Positions 8,115-16,916 of a stretch of DNA of 64,000 bases are shown in pieces. The first letter of the stretch is position 1; every line of letters begins with the position of its first letter. This DNA comes from Cellulophaga sp. F20128 (GTDB taxonomy: Bacteria > Bacteroidota > Bacteroidia > Flavobacteriales > Flavobacteriaceae). The stretch spans positions 1 to 64,000 of the forward strand of contig NZ_JALKBA010000019.1 of assembly GCF_023015805.1 (NCBI RefSeq), written 5' to 3'. The translations under genes were made by a program, and so were the position numbers. Below the pieces are notes generated by a model. That model saw only the letters and a list, made by a program, of their open reading frames with translations, was not told the origin of the DNA and did not search any database.

Positions 8115-8163
8115 GCTAAGCACCATTGTAATTAGTATACAAAAAAGGCTTGTCTATCACGAC
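8081..8163 (+). promoter_or_regulatory. trp attenuator: competing pause and antiterminator hairpins
   Basis: Three mutually exclusive pairings can be drawn. Segment 1 with 2: ATGGTG (8081-8086, over the Trp codons) pairs with CACCAT (8121-8126), and inside it CTTACG (8096-8101) pairs with CGTGAG (8110-8115, one G-U). Segment 2 with 3, the antiterminator: GTCGTGA (8108-8114) pairs with TCACGAC (8157-8163), aided by AAGC (8118-8121) with GCTT (8148-8151). Segment 3 with 4 is the terminator. A ribosome stalled on the Trp codons blocks segment 1 and frees segment 2 for the antiterminator; one that reaches the stop codon covers segment 2 and allows termination. Confidence 0.75.
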
Positions 8164-8176
8164 AAGCCTTTTTTTT
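8141..8176 (+). terminator. trp attenuator terminator
   Basis: A 14-bp perfect stem, AAAAAAGGCTTGTC (8141-8154) with GACAAGCCTTTTTT (8161-8174), loop TATCAC, and a run of eight T ending at 8176. It lies 27 bases before the trpE start, so it must be bypassed for operon expression. Confidence 0.92.
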
Positions 8177-8202
8177 ATACCATCTAATTAACCAAGATTA
8201 CA

Positions 8203-9600
8203 ATGAAATACAATTTAACATCACATCATAAAAAAATACTTGCAGATACCATTACCCCCGTAAGTGTCTATTTAAAAATAAGGGATCGGTTTCCGAATAG
8301 CATTTTATTAGAGAGTAGTGATTACCATGCAAATGACAATAGTTTTTCATATATCTGCTGTAATCCTATTGCATCTATAAAAATAGAAAATGAAATTATT
8401 ATTGAGAATTACCCAGATGGCACCTCATCAAAAACAAATATAGTAGCTACTACAGATGTTGCAGGTGTTTTACATGATTTTAGCAAAAAATTTAGCTCGT
8501 CTACCTCTGATTTTAAGTTTATAGACAATGGCCTTTTTGGTTATATGGCTTATGATGCAGTACGTTATTTTGAAGATATACAACTCTCTCGGAAAGACAA
8601 TTCTATTACCATACCAGACATGTATTATGCGGTATATCAAAATATAATTGCTATTAATCATTTTAACAACGAAGCTTATATTTTTGCAAATTGTTACGAA
8701 ACTGAAAGTAATATAGCAGACATAGAACAAATATTACAAGTTAGGAACTTTGCCTCCTATAATTTTTCCAAAACCGACGAAGCTACTTCTAATTTAACAG
8801 ATGCCGACTTTTTAGATCAAGTAGACTTAGCGAAAAAACACTGTCAACGTGGTGATGTTTTTCAACTTGTTCTCTCTAGAAGATTTTCTCAAAAATTTAA
8901 AGGAGATGAATTTAATGTATATCGCGCCCTTCGTTCTGTAAACCCATCCCCATACCTATTCTATTTTGATTATGGCGATTTTAAAATATTTGGAAGCTCT
9001 CCAGAAGCACAAATCATTGTAAAAGAAGGAAAAGCGGAAATTCACCCCATTGCAGGTACTTTTAAACGAACTGGTAATGATGAACAAGATGCAATTTTAG
9101 CAAAACAGCTAACAGAAGATGACAAGGAAAATAGCGAACATGTAATGTTGGTTGACTTAGCACGAAATGATTTAAGCAGAAATGGGAACGTAGTTACCGT
9201 AGAAAACTATAGAGAAGTTCAGTTTTTCTCCCACGTTATCCATTTGGTTTCTAAGGTTACAGGGCAAATGAAAAACAACAGCACTACCATGAAAGTTGTA
9301 GCAGACACCTTCCCAGCTGGCACTTTAAGTGGCGCTCCAAAGCACATGGCCATGCAACTTATAGAGAAATACGAAAAAACAAGCAGGGGTTACTATGGAG
9401 GAGCAATTGGGTTTATGGACTTTAAAGGCAACTTTAACCACGCAATAATGATTCGGACCTTTTTAAGTAAAAATCACGAATTACACTACCAAGCTGGAGC
9501 CGGCTTAGTCGCAGCATCTAACCCAGCAGACGAATTACAAGAAACCTACAATAAATTAGGGGCATTAACGAAAGCTTTAGAAATAGCAGAGAACATTTAA
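8203..9600 (+). CDS. trpE: anthranilate synthase component I
   Basis: A 465-residue chorismate-utilising enzyme that makes anthranilate from chorismate with ammonia supplied by TrpG. The N-terminal LLES at 35-38 matches the tryptophan feedback-binding motif. The catalytic domain shows GDVFQLVLSRRF, FGSSPEAQI, HPIAGTFKRTG, MLVDLARNDLSR and FPAGTLSGAPKHMAM in order, all typical. The start ATG at 8203 lies just after the attenuator terminator. It is the first gene of the trp operon and is followed by trpG after three bases. Confidence 0.98.
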   Translation: MKYNLTSHHKKILADTITPVSVYLKIRDRFPNSILLESSDYHANDNSFSYICCNPIASIKIENEIIIENYPDGTSSKTNIVATTDVAGVLHDFSKKFSSSTSDFKFIDNGLFGYMAYDAVRYFEDIQLSRKDNSITIPDMYYAVYQNIIAINHFNNEAYIFANCYETESNIADIEQILQVRNFASYNFSKTDEATSNLTDADFLDQVDLAKKHCQRGDVFQLVLSRRFSQKFKGDEFNVYRALRSVNPSPYLFYFDYGDFKIFGSSPEAQIIVKEGKAEIHPIAGTFKRTGNDEQDAILAKQLTEDDKENSEHVMLVDLARNDLSRNGNVVTVENYREVQFFSHVIHLVSKVTGQMKNNSTTMKVVADTFPAGTLSGAPKHMAMQLIEKYEKTSRGYYGGAIGFMDFKGNFNHAIMIRTFLSKNHELHYQAGAGLVAASNPADELQETYNKLGALTKALEIAENI

Positions 9601-9603
9601 AAG

Positions 9604-10167
9604 ATGAAAAAAATACTAGTTATAGATAATTACGACAGCTTTACGTACAACCTAGTTCACTATTTAGAAGATTTAGATTGTAGTGTTACTGTAAAACGAA
9701 ATGATCAACTAACCCTAGACGAAGTAGATTCTTTTGACAAAATAGTACTTTCTCCAGGACCAGGAATCCCAGATGAAGCCGGTTTATTAAAAGAAATTAT
9801 TGCAAGGTATGCTCCAACAAAAACCATATTAGGGGTTTGTTTGGGACAACAAGCCATAGGTGAGGTTTTTGGAGGCACACTTATCAATTTAGAACAAGTA
9901 TACCATGGCATTGCAACAAAAATTAAAGTGATTAAGGAGGATATTTTGTTTAAAGGGCTGCCCAAAGAGATTGAAGTAGGAAGATACCACTCCTGGGTTG
10001 TTAATCCCAATTTACCCGAAGTCCTAGAAGCAACCTCCGTTGATGAAAATGGACAAATAATGTCGTTACGCCATAAAATATATGATGTAAATGCCGTGCA
10101 ATTTCATCCCGAATCTGTGTTAACCCCAGACGGAAAACAAATGCTTAAAAATTGGGTGAATAAGTAA
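9604..10167 (+). CDS. trpG: anthranilate synthase component II (glutamine amidotransferase)
   Basis: A 187-residue class I glutamine amidotransferase providing ammonia to TrpE. The nucleophile is Cys79 in GVCLGQQAIGE, and the rest of the triad is His168 and Glu170 in QFHPES. The N-terminal DNYDSFTYNLVHYLEDL and SPGPGIPDEAG blocks are standard. It is a stand-alone subunit, not fused to TrpD, and lies three bases after trpE. In some bacteria the same subunit also serves folate synthesis; no pab genes are near. Confidence 0.97.
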   Translation: MKKILVIDNYDSFTYNLVHYLEDLDCSVTVKRNDQLTLDEVDSFDKIVLSPGPGIPDEAGLLKEIIARYAPTKTILGVCLGQQAIGEVFGGTLINLEQVYHGIATKIKVIKEDILFKGLPKEIEVGRYHSWVVNPNLPEVLEATSVDENGQIMSLRHKIYDVNAVQFHPESVLTPDGKQMLKNWVNK

Positions 10168-10200
10168 ACCTGAATCCTGATATCAAACACTTAAAAGAAA

Positions 10201-11193
10201 ATGAAGACAATACTAAATAGACTAATTAATCACGATATTCTTGAGAAAGAAGACGCCAAACAGGTTTTGGTTAATATTGCCAAAGGCGATTACAATACCA
10301 GCCAGATTGCCGCTTTTTTAACAGTTTATATGATGCGTAGTGTAACCATTGAAGAGTTAGAAGGGTTTAGAGACGCATTACTAGAGCTTTGCCTGGTTGT
10401 AGACTTATCTGCTTACAACCCCATTGATCTATGCGGTACTGGCGGTGATGGCAAGGACACCTTTAATATTTCTACCCTAGCATCTTTTGTAACGGCAGGT
10501 GCTGGCATTAAAGTTACCAAACACGGAAACTATGGAGTTTCAAGTAAATGTGGCAGCAGTAATGTTATGGAGCATTTAGGAATCAAATTTAGTAACGATG
10601 CTGGTTTTTTAGAAAAAACTTTAAACGAAGCTGGTATTTGTGTTTTACATGCACCCTTTTTTCACCCAGCTATGAAAAATGTGGCCCCTATACGCAGAGA
10701 GTTGGGTGTTAAGACCTTTTTTAATATGTTAGGTCCTATGGTGAACCCCGCTTTTCCAAAAAACCAAATGGTGGGCGTCTTCAATTTAGAACTTGCTAGG
10801 ATGTACGGGTATTTATATCAGAATACAGATAAAAATTACACCGTATTGCATGCCTTGGACGGCTATGATGAAATTTCATTAACGGGAAACACAAAAACCA
10901 TATCACGCCTATCAGAAGGAATGCTAACACCCGCAGATTTTGGAGTGAATCAAATTAAACAATCGGATATTGTTGGTGGTGAGAGCATTGAAGATTCTGC
11001 TCAAATATTCTTAAATATTTTAGGTGGGAAGGGAACAGCTCCTCAAAACAACGTTGTTTGTGCCAACGCAGGTATAGCCATTGCAACCGTAGAAAATTGC
11101 AGTCCAAAAGAAGGGTTTGAAAAAGCGAAAGAATCTTTATTGAGTGGTAAAGGACTCGTAGCGCTACAAAAATTACAAAAGCTTAGTGTATAG
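10201..11193 (+). CDS. trpD: anthranilate phosphoribosyltransferase
   Basis: A 330-residue enzyme transferring the phosphoribosyl group of PRPP to anthranilate. The phosphate-binding loop CGTGGDGKDTFNIST begins at about 78, followed by VTKHGNYGVSSKCGSSNVMEHLG; the metal-binding DE pair appears in DGYDEIS. The length fits the family (about 335). It starts 33 bases after trpG and is directly joined to trpC, whose ATG follows its stop without a gap. Confidence 0.97.
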   Translation: MKTILNRLINHDILEKEDAKQVLVNIAKGDYNTSQIAAFLTVYMMRSVTIEELEGFRDALLELCLVVDLSAYNPIDLCGTGGDGKDTFNISTLASFVTAGAGIKVTKHGNYGVSSKCGSSNVMEHLGIKFSNDAGFLEKTLNEAGICVLHAPFFHPAMKNVAPIRRELGVKTFFNMLGPMVNPAFPKNQMVGVFNLELARMYGYLYQNTDKNYTVLHALDGYDEISLTGNTKTISRLSEGMLTPADFGVNQIKQSDIVGGESIEDSAQIFLNILGGKGTAPQNNVVCANAGIAIATVENCSPKEGFEKAKESLLSGKGLVALQKLQKLSV

Positions 11194-11979
11194 ATGGATA
11201 TCTTAGAAAAAATAGTACGTGATAAACGCAAAGAAGTAGATTTAAGAAAATCTATTATCCCCATTTCTCAATTGGAAAATTCTGTTTTATGCAACAGAAA
11301 TAAAGTTTCATTGGCTCAAGCTTTAAAAAATAGTGCAACAGGAATTATTGCGGAACACAAAAGAAGATCCCCTTCTAAATCTATCATTAACAACAACCTA
11401 AACGTACAAGATGTTGCTACCGGCTACGAAAGTGCCGGTGTTTGTGGCATGTCTGTTTTAACGGATGGCAAATATTTTGGGGGATCCTTAGACGATTTGT
11501 TAGTAACCAGAGCTGCAGTACAACTTCCCCTTTTGCGCAAAGAGTTTGTCATTGATGAATACCAAATCCTTGAAGCAAAGGCCTATGGTGCAGATGTGAT
11601 CCTTTTAATTGCCGCAATACTTACACGGAACGAAATCAAAAAGTTGTCAGAGTTTGCAAAAAAATTGGACTTAGATGTTTTGTTAGAAGTACACAATGAA
11701 GAGGAATTGCATAAATCTGTAATGCCTAGTTTAGATATGTTGGGTGTAAACAACAGAAATTTAAAGACTTTTTCTGTTAGCTTAGAAACTAGCAAGTCCT
11801 TGGCTTCTTTAATTCCCAATGATTTTGTAAAAGTGTCTGAAAGTGGAATTAGCAGTATTGAAGCAATAAAAGAATTACAACCCTATGGATACCTTGGGTT
11901 TCTTATAGGTGAAAATTTCATGAAGACAGAAAATCCCGGTAAAAGCGCTACTAATTTTATAAAATCTTTAGTCTCATGA
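11194..11979 (+). CDS. trpC: indole-3-glycerol phosphate synthase
   Basis: A 261-residue TIM barrel closing the indole ring of CdRP. Hallmarks are GIIAEHKRRSPSKS (catalytic Lys), PLLRKEFVIDEYQ, GADVILLIAAIL, VLLEVHNEEEL, LGVNNRNLKTF and KVSESGI. It is separate from TrpF, unlike the fused enterobacterial enzyme. Its end overlaps the trpF start by four bases (ATGA), implying coupled translation. Confidence 0.97.
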   Translation: MDILEKIVRDKRKEVDLRKSIIPISQLENSVLCNRNKVSLAQALKNSATGIIAEHKRRSPSKSIINNNLNVQDVATGYESAGVCGMSVLTDGKYFGGSLDDLLVTRAAVQLPLLRKEFVIDEYQILEAKAYGADVILLIAAILTRNEIKKLSEFAKKLDLDVLLEVHNEEELHKSVMPSLDMLGVNNRNLKTFSVSLETSKSLASLIPNDFVKVSESGISSIEAIKELQPYGYLGFLIGENFMKTENPGKSATNFIKSLVS

Positions 11980-12617
11980 AGCTAAAAGTTTGTGGTATGA
12001 CGTCTACAGATAATATGGAAGCAGTGGCAACATTGCAACCTGATTATTTGGGCTTTATTTTCTGGGAACCATCTACTAGGTACTTTAAAGGAAAAATGGG
12101 AAACATCCCCAATACTATAAAAAAAGTTGGGGTTTTTGTAGATGCCTCCTTGGATCATGTCATTGAAAAAATTAACGAACATAATTTGGCTGCGGTACAA
12201 CTGCATGGAAAAGAATCTCCTGAATTCTGTATGGGAATTCGCAACTCTAGTCTGGGACTGCAAGGGGCACAACCTAAAATCATAAAGGTGTTTTCTATAA
12301 AAGATACTTTTGACTTTAGTGTTTTAAAAGCATATGAAAAGGTGTGTGATTACTTTTTATTTGACACCAAAGGGAAACTACCTGGTGGAAACGGATACAC
12401 TTTTAACTGGTCTGTTTTAGAAAATTACCCCGCTACCAAACCCTATTTTTTAAGTGGCGGCATTGGATTAAAGGATATCGATAAAATTAAAGATTTTTTA
12501 AAAACACCCGCATCAAAATACTGTGCAGTAATAGATGTTAACAGTGGTTTTGAAATTGAACCTGGCTTAAAAGATATTGAAAAACTAAAAGAATTTACAA
12601 CAGCACTGCGTACATAG
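11976..12617 (+). CDS. trpF: phosphoribosylanthranilate isomerase
   Basis: A 213-residue TIM barrel catalysing the Amadori rearrangement of PRA to CdRP. The catalytic Cys6 is in KVCGMTS, the catalytic Asp in FLFDTKGKLPGG, and the phosphate-binding LSGGIGLKDID follows. The start overlaps trpC by four bases, and trpB begins 32 bases after the stop. Confidence 0.97.
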   Translation: MKLKVCGMTSTDNMEAVATLQPDYLGFIFWEPSTRYFKGKMGNIPNTIKKVGVFVDASLDHVIEKINEHNLAAVQLHGKESPEFCMGIRNSSLGLQGAQPKIIKVFSIKDTFDFSVLKAYEKVCDYFLFDTKGKLPGGNGYTFNWSVLENYPATKPYFLSGGIGLKDIDKIKDFLKTPASKYCAVIDVNSGFEIEPGLKDIEKLKEFTTALRT

Positions 12618-12649
12618 TACGTAGTCATTGTTCTAGAAAATAACACAAT

Positions 12650-13831
12650 ATGAATTACAATGTAACAGAAAAAGGATATTACGGAACATATGGCGGTGCC
12701 TACATTCCCGAAATGTTATATCCAAACGTGGAGAATTTACGTCAGAACTATCTGAAAATAATGCAAGAACCATCTTTTAAAGAAGAGTTTGACCAGTTGT
12801 TAAAAGATTATGTTGGCAGACCTTCTCCCTTATATTTTGCTAAGCGATTGTCTGAAAAATACAACACAAAAGTGTATTTAAAAAGAGAAGATTTAAATCA
12901 TACTGGCGCCCATAAGGTAAACAATACCATTGGTCAGATTTTAATGGCAAAAAAACTCGGTAAAAACCGAATCATTGCCGAAACTGGCGCTGGCCAGCAC
13001 GGGGTAGCAACGGCTACTGTTTGTGCGCTTATGGGAATGGATTGCATTGTATATATGGGTGAAATAGATATTGCTCGTCAGGCACCAAACGTTGCCCGTA
13101 TGAAAATGTTAGGTGCAGAGGTTAGACCAGCTACATCCGGAAGTAAAACATTAAAAGATGCTACCAACGAGGCAATTCGCGATTGGATTAACAACCCAGT
13201 AGACACCCATTATATTATTGGTTCTGCTATTGGTCCACATCCCTACCCCGATATGGTAACTCGTTTTCAGTCTATCATTTCTGAAGAAATAAAATGGCAA
13301 TTAAAAGAAAAAGAAGGGCGTGAAAACCCAGACTATGTGGTTGCTTGTATTGGAGGTGGCAGTAATGCCGCCGGCACCTACTATCACTTTTTACACGAAG
13401 AAGAAGTTGGTATTATTGCCGTTGAAGCTGCAGGAAAAGGCATACATTCTGGAGAAAGCGCTGCCACATCTGCCTTGGGAAAAGAGGGGATAATTCACGG
13501 ATGTAGAACCTTATTAATGCAAACCGAAGACGGACAAATAACGGAGCCTTATTCTATTTCAGCAGGACTAGATTACCCTGGTGTTGGCCCCTTGCATTCG
13601 CATTTATACACCTCTGGTCGCGGAGAGTTTTATTCTGCCACAGATGATGAAGCCATGACATCTGGCTTGGAATTAACCCAACTAGAAGGTATTATCCCTG
13701 CTATTGAAAGCAGCCATGCCTTAGCTATTTTTAAGCATAAAACTTTTAAACCTGAAGATGTGGTTGTTATTAGTTTGTCTGGTCGGGGCGATAAAGATTT
13801 AGACAATTATATAAAATATTTTAACCTTTAA
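12650..13831 (+). CDS. trpB: tryptophan synthase beta subunit
   Basis: A 393-residue PLP enzyme joining indole and serine. The PLP lysine is Lys89 in HTGAHKVNN; the phosphate-binding loop is CIGGGSNAAG near 224-233; GAEVRPATSGSKTLKDATNEA and the C-terminal LSGRGDKDL are characteristic of the TrpB1 type that pairs with TrpA. It starts 32 bases after trpF. A 155-base gap containing a 32-codon frame separates it from trpA. Confidence 0.98.
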   Translation: MNYNVTEKGYYGTYGGAYIPEMLYPNVENLRQNYLKIMQEPSFKEEFDQLLKDYVGRPSPLYFAKRLSEKYNTKVYLKREDLNHTGAHKVNNTIGQILMAKKLGKNRIIAETGAGQHGVATATVCALMGMDCIVYMGEIDIARQAPNVARMKMLGAEVRPATSGSKTLKDATNEAIRDWINNPVDTHYIIGSAIGPHPYPDMVTRFQSIISEEIKWQLKEKEGRENPDYVVACIGGGSNAAGTYYHFLHEEEVGIIAVEAAGKGIHSGESAATSALGKEGIIHGCRTLLMQTEDGQITEPYSISAGLDYPGVGPLHSHLYTSGRGEFYSATDDEAMTSGLELTQLEGIIPAIESSHALAIFKHKTFKPEDVVVISLSGRGDKDLDNYIKYFNL

Positions 13832-13875
13832 AGTATCGTTATAAATGCTAAGTAGTAAGGATTACCATCAAATCA

Positions 13876-13974
13876 ATGCAGAAAATTAAAGAACGAATTT
13901 GCACATATGTTGATTTTGATAGACTTGCCAGTTTATTACGAGAAGTAAGTCAAGTGTGCAATCCTGTTCAATGA
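13876..13974 (+). CDS. possible 32-residue microprotein between trpB and trpA
   Basis: An ATG-to-TGA frame in the trpB-trpA gap encodes MQKIKERICT...VCNPVQ, 32 residues with two cysteines and no membrane segment. I do not recognise it. It may be a real operon small gene, a decayed remnant, or chance. The last bases contain ATGA at 13971-13974, and the trpA ATG follows 12 bases after its stop, so ribosomes finishing this frame could re-initiate at trpA. Confidence 0.3.
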   Translation: MQKIKERICTYVDFDRLASLLREVSQVCNPVQ

Positions 13975-13986
13975 AAGAAATTAAAT

Positions 13987-14751
13987 ATGAAAAATAGAAT
14001 CCATTCTAAAATGCAAGAAGACAAAAAACTTCTTTCCATATATTTTACAGCCGGTTACCCAGCACTGAACAATACCGTTCAAATACTAGAAGATCTAGAA
14101 AAAAACGGGGTAGATATGGTAGAAATTGGATTGCCCTTTAGCGATCCTTTGGCAGACGGCCCCACCATACAAGCAAGCTCGTCAAAAGCCTTGAAAAACG
14201 GCATGACAACTGCAGTGCTCTTTGATCAATTAAAAGACATCCGCAAGACGGTTTCCATACCCCTTATACTTATGGGCTATTTTAACCCAATGATGCAATA
14301 TGGTGTGGAGGCATTTTGTAAGAAATGTCAAGAAATTGGAATAGACGGGTTAATTATACCCGATTTACCTGTAGCTGTGTACCACGAAGAATACCAGCCT
14401 ATTTTTGAGAAATACGGACTCATTAATGTGTTTTTAATCACCCCTCAAACCGATGACGAGCGAATCAGATACATTGATAGTGTTTCCAATGGCTTCATTT
14501 ATATGGTGAGTTCTGCAAGCGTAACGGGATCACAATCTGGTTTTGGAAACACCCAACAAGATTACTTTAAACGCATTGCAGCAATGCAATTAAAAAACCC
14601 GCAGATTGTAGGGTTTGGAATTAGCAACTCAGAAACTTTTACCCAAGCTACTACAGATGCTAAGGGTGCCATAATTGGTTCTGCTTTTATAAAACACCTC
14701 ACAGCTAATGGCGTAGCTGCTATTGGCGATTTTGTACAACATATTCGCTAA
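13987..14751 (+). CDS. trpA: tryptophan synthase alpha subunit
   Basis: A 254-residue TIM barrel that cleaves indole-3-glycerol phosphate to indole. The catalytic pair Glu46 (VEIGLPFSD) and Asp57 (PLADGPTIQ) is intact, as are LPVAVYHEE and YMVSSASVTGSQSG. It is the last gene of the trp operon and is followed within seven bases by a strong terminator shared with the opposing ABC-F gene. Confidence 0.98.
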   Translation: MKNRIHSKMQEDKKLLSIYFTAGYPALNNTVQILEDLEKNGVDMVEIGLPFSDPLADGPTIQASSSKALKNGMTTAVLFDQLKDIRKTVSIPLILMGYFNPMMQYGVEAFCKKCQEIGIDGLIIPDLPVAVYHEEYQPIFEKYGLINVFLITPQTDDERIRYIDSVSNGFIYMVSSASVTGSQSGFGNTQQDYFKRIAAMQLKNPQIVGFGISNSETFTQATTDAKGAIIGSAFIKHLTANGVAAIGDFVQHIR

Positions 14752-14790
14752 AAAAAAGGCGCTAGTTTATTTCACTAGCGCCTTTTTTTT
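14751..14790. terminator. bidirectional terminator between trpA and the ABC-F gene
   Basis: Stem GGCGCTAGT (14758-14766) with ACTAGCGCC (14774-14782), loop TTATTTC, flanked by an A run on the left and a T run on the right. It can stop transcription from both trpA (plus) and the ABC-F gene (minus). Confidence 0.92.
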
Positions 14791-16426
14791 ATTGCTTTAA
14801 ATCGATATCCTTAATATTCTTAATTCGGTTTCGCTCTAAAAAGGCATCAATAGTCTCAAAGTGTTCAATAACCCGTTGCTCTTTAAACTCGAATACTTTT
14901 TGAGACAAGCCTTGTAGAAAATCGCGATCGTGCGATACCAATATCAAGGTACCGTCAAACGACAACAAGGCTTCTTTTAAGACATCTTTAGATTTTAGAT
15001 CCAAATGATTTGTAGGCTCATCCAATATTAAAAGATTAACCGGCTCTAACAACAACTTAACCATTGCTAACCGCGTTTTTTCTCCCCCAGAAAGCATACT
15101 TACTTTTTTATCTACATCATCACCTTTAAACATAAAACGCCCCAATATATTTTTAATCTGTGTGCGTACATCTCCTTTGGCAACCTCATCTACCGTCTGA
15201 AATATAGTTAAGTCAGGGTCTAATAAGGAGGCTTGATTTTGAGCAAAGTATCCCACTTGTACATTATGTCCTAAACTACATTTGCCATCGTATGTTATTT
15301 CACCTAAAATAGATTTAATCATAGTAGATTTACCTTCACCATTTCTACCAACAAAAGAGACCTTTTCTCCCCTCGCAATAGACATGTTGGCGTTTTTAAA
15401 CACCACATGATCTGCATATGTTTTGGTTAAATCTACAACTGACACTGGGTAATCTCCCGACCGTGGTGCAGGAGGAAATGTTAATTTTAAAGCGGAGTTA
15501 TCAACCTCATCAATCTCAATAATCTCTAATTTTTCTAACATGCGTTCCCTAGAGGTCACCTGATTGGTTTTGGAATAGGTTCCTTTAAATCGCTCTATAA
15601 AACGCATATTGTCCTCTATAAATTTCTGTTGCTCTTCATAGGCCTTTACTTGATGCGCCCTGCGATCTTCCCGCAACTGTAAATAATGAGAATAATTTGC
15701 TTTGTAATCGTATATTTTACCCATAGTAACCTCTATTGTCCTATTGGTAATATTATCTATAAAGGCTCTATCATGCGATATTACCATTACTGCTTTGGCT
15801 TTGTTCACTAAAAAGTCTTCCAACCAAATTACGGACTCAATATCTATATGGTTTGTAGGCTCATCTAGTAGAATTAAATCTGGTTTCTGCAATAATATTT
15901 TTGCTAGTTCAATACGCATACGCCAACCTCCACTAAATTCGCTTGTACGTCTATTAAAGTCTTCTGATTTAAATCCTAATCCTTTTAATGCCTTTTCTAC
16001 TTCTGCATCATAATTGACATCTTCCAACGCATAATATTGCTCTCCTAACTCTGAAACCTCCTCAATGATTGCCATATAGGCATCGCTCTCATAATCTGTT
16101 CTAGTTTCTAATTCCTTGTTTAGATAGTCCATCCGGTCTCTCATCACAAAAACATGAGCAAAGGCCTTAGCAGCCTCTTCCATTACCGTGCAATTATCTT
16201 CGGTTAATAAATGTTGTGGTAAGTAGGCAATGACAGTATCTTTAGGACAACTAACTTTGCCGCGAGTGGCAGATTGTTGGCCTGCAACAATTTTCATCAT
16301 TGTAGATTTACCAGCTCCATTTTTACCCATTAAAGCTATCTTGTCATTCTCATTAATTACAAAATTTACACCACCAAACAATGTAGCTCCATTAAATTCT
16401 ACTGCAATATTATCTACTGTAATCAT
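14789..16426 (-). CDS. ABC-F family ATP-binding cassette protein
   Basis: A 545-residue soluble protein with two ABC ATPase domains and no membrane segment. Walker A motifs are GKNGAGKSTMM near 35-45 and GRNGEGKSTMI near 363-373; signature motifs are FSGGWRMRIELAKILL and LSGGEKTRLAMVKLLL; Walker B motifs are DLILLDEPTNH and NLLILDEPTNH. The charged linker between the domains (RREDRRAHQVKAYEEQQKF region) is the family's P-site tRNA-interaction motif. ABC-F proteins act on the ribosome as translation factors or antibiotic-resistance proteins; without a longer linker, a housekeeping EttA/YbiT-like role is inferred. Confidence 0.93.
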   Translation of the reverse strand: MITVDNIAVEFNGATLFGGVNFVINENDKIALMGKNGAGKSTMMKIVAGQQSATRGKVSCPKDTVIAYLPQHLLTEDNCTVMEEAAKAFAHVFVMRDRMDYLNKELETRTDYESDAYMAIIEEVSELGEQYYALEDVNYDAEVEKALKGLGFKSEDFNRRTSEFSGGWRMRIELAKILLQKPDLILLDEPTNHIDIESVIWLEDFLVNKAKAVMVISHDRAFIDNITNRTIEVTMGKIYDYKANYSHYLQLREDRRAHQVKAYEEQQKFIEDNMRFIERFKGTYSKTNQVTSRERMLEKLEIIEIDEVDNSALKLTFPPAPRSGDYPVSVVDLTKTYADHVVFKNANMSIARGEKVSFVGRNGEGKSTMIKSILGEITYDGKCSLGHNVQVGYFAQNQASLLDPDLTIFQTVDEVAKGDVRTQIKNILGRFMFKGDDVDKKVSMLSGGEKTRLAMVKLLLEPVNLLILDEPTNHLDLKSKDVLKEALLSFDGTLILVSHDRDFLQGLSQKVFEFKEQRVIEHFETIDAFLERNRIKNIKDIDLKQ

Positions 16427-16445
16427 AGGGTTGTTTTAAAGATTG

Positions 16446-16453
16446 CAAAACTA
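16446..16453 (-). promoter_or_regulatory. -7 element (TAGTTTTG) for the ABC-F gene
   Basis: On the minus strand it reads TAGTTTTG, matching TAnnTTTG, 19 bases before the ABC-F ATG at 16426. No clear -33 element was seen. Confidence 0.45.
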
Positions 16454-16607
16454 ACAAAAAGTAAAGAATGTCATCGTCCCTTTTTACACTTTAGCATTAA
16501 ATACTAAAAACTCTAATTAACAAGCCTTAACAAAGGCTTACAACTTCTTTAACGCTCTTTTTAGTAATAAACCCTTATATTATTGCTTAACCTAAAAAAA
16601 CAATTAT

Positions 16608-16748
16608 ATGGGAATTATAGATGATAAGAGATTAAAAAGAAAAGTAAAACAAACAACCCCTACAAACCCAACTGGGAATACAGGTCAAAGAACAAATAAG
16701 TTTGATATTGATGCTGACACCATTAAAAAGCAGCAAAATAAAAAGTAA
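16608..16748 (+). CDS. small charged hypothetical protein (46 residues)
   Basis: An ATG-to-TAA frame (MGIIDDKRLKRK...KKQQNKK) of 46 residues, rich in Lys, Asn, Thr and Gln, with no membrane segment or cysteines. I do not recognise it. It is supported by its own strong terminator 15 bases after the stop, which has no other plus-strand gene to serve: upstream lies the divergent ABC-F gene. Lysine-rich small proteins can bind nucleic acid, but that is speculation. Confidence 0.6.
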   Translation: MGIIDDKRLKRKVKQTTPTNPTGNTGQRTNKFDIDADTIKKQQNKK

Positions 16749-16763
16749 TATTTACTATTATGA

Positions 16764-16805
16764 AAAAGCCCTAAATGCTACAGCAAGCACTTAGGGCTTT
16801 TTTTG
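16764..16805 (+). terminator. terminator after the 46-residue small protein
   Basis: AAAAGCCCTAAATGCT pairs with AGCACTTAGGGCTTTT (one A-C mismatch) around a short loop, followed by a T run to about 16804. Confidence 0.85.
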
Positions 16806-16916
16806 TCTAAAAAAAACACCCAACCTACTATACAGCATTGTATTATACTTAAATAGATGCAATAGCAATAAATATTCGCTGAGATCGTTTACATAATTAA
16901 CCAAAAATAATAATTT

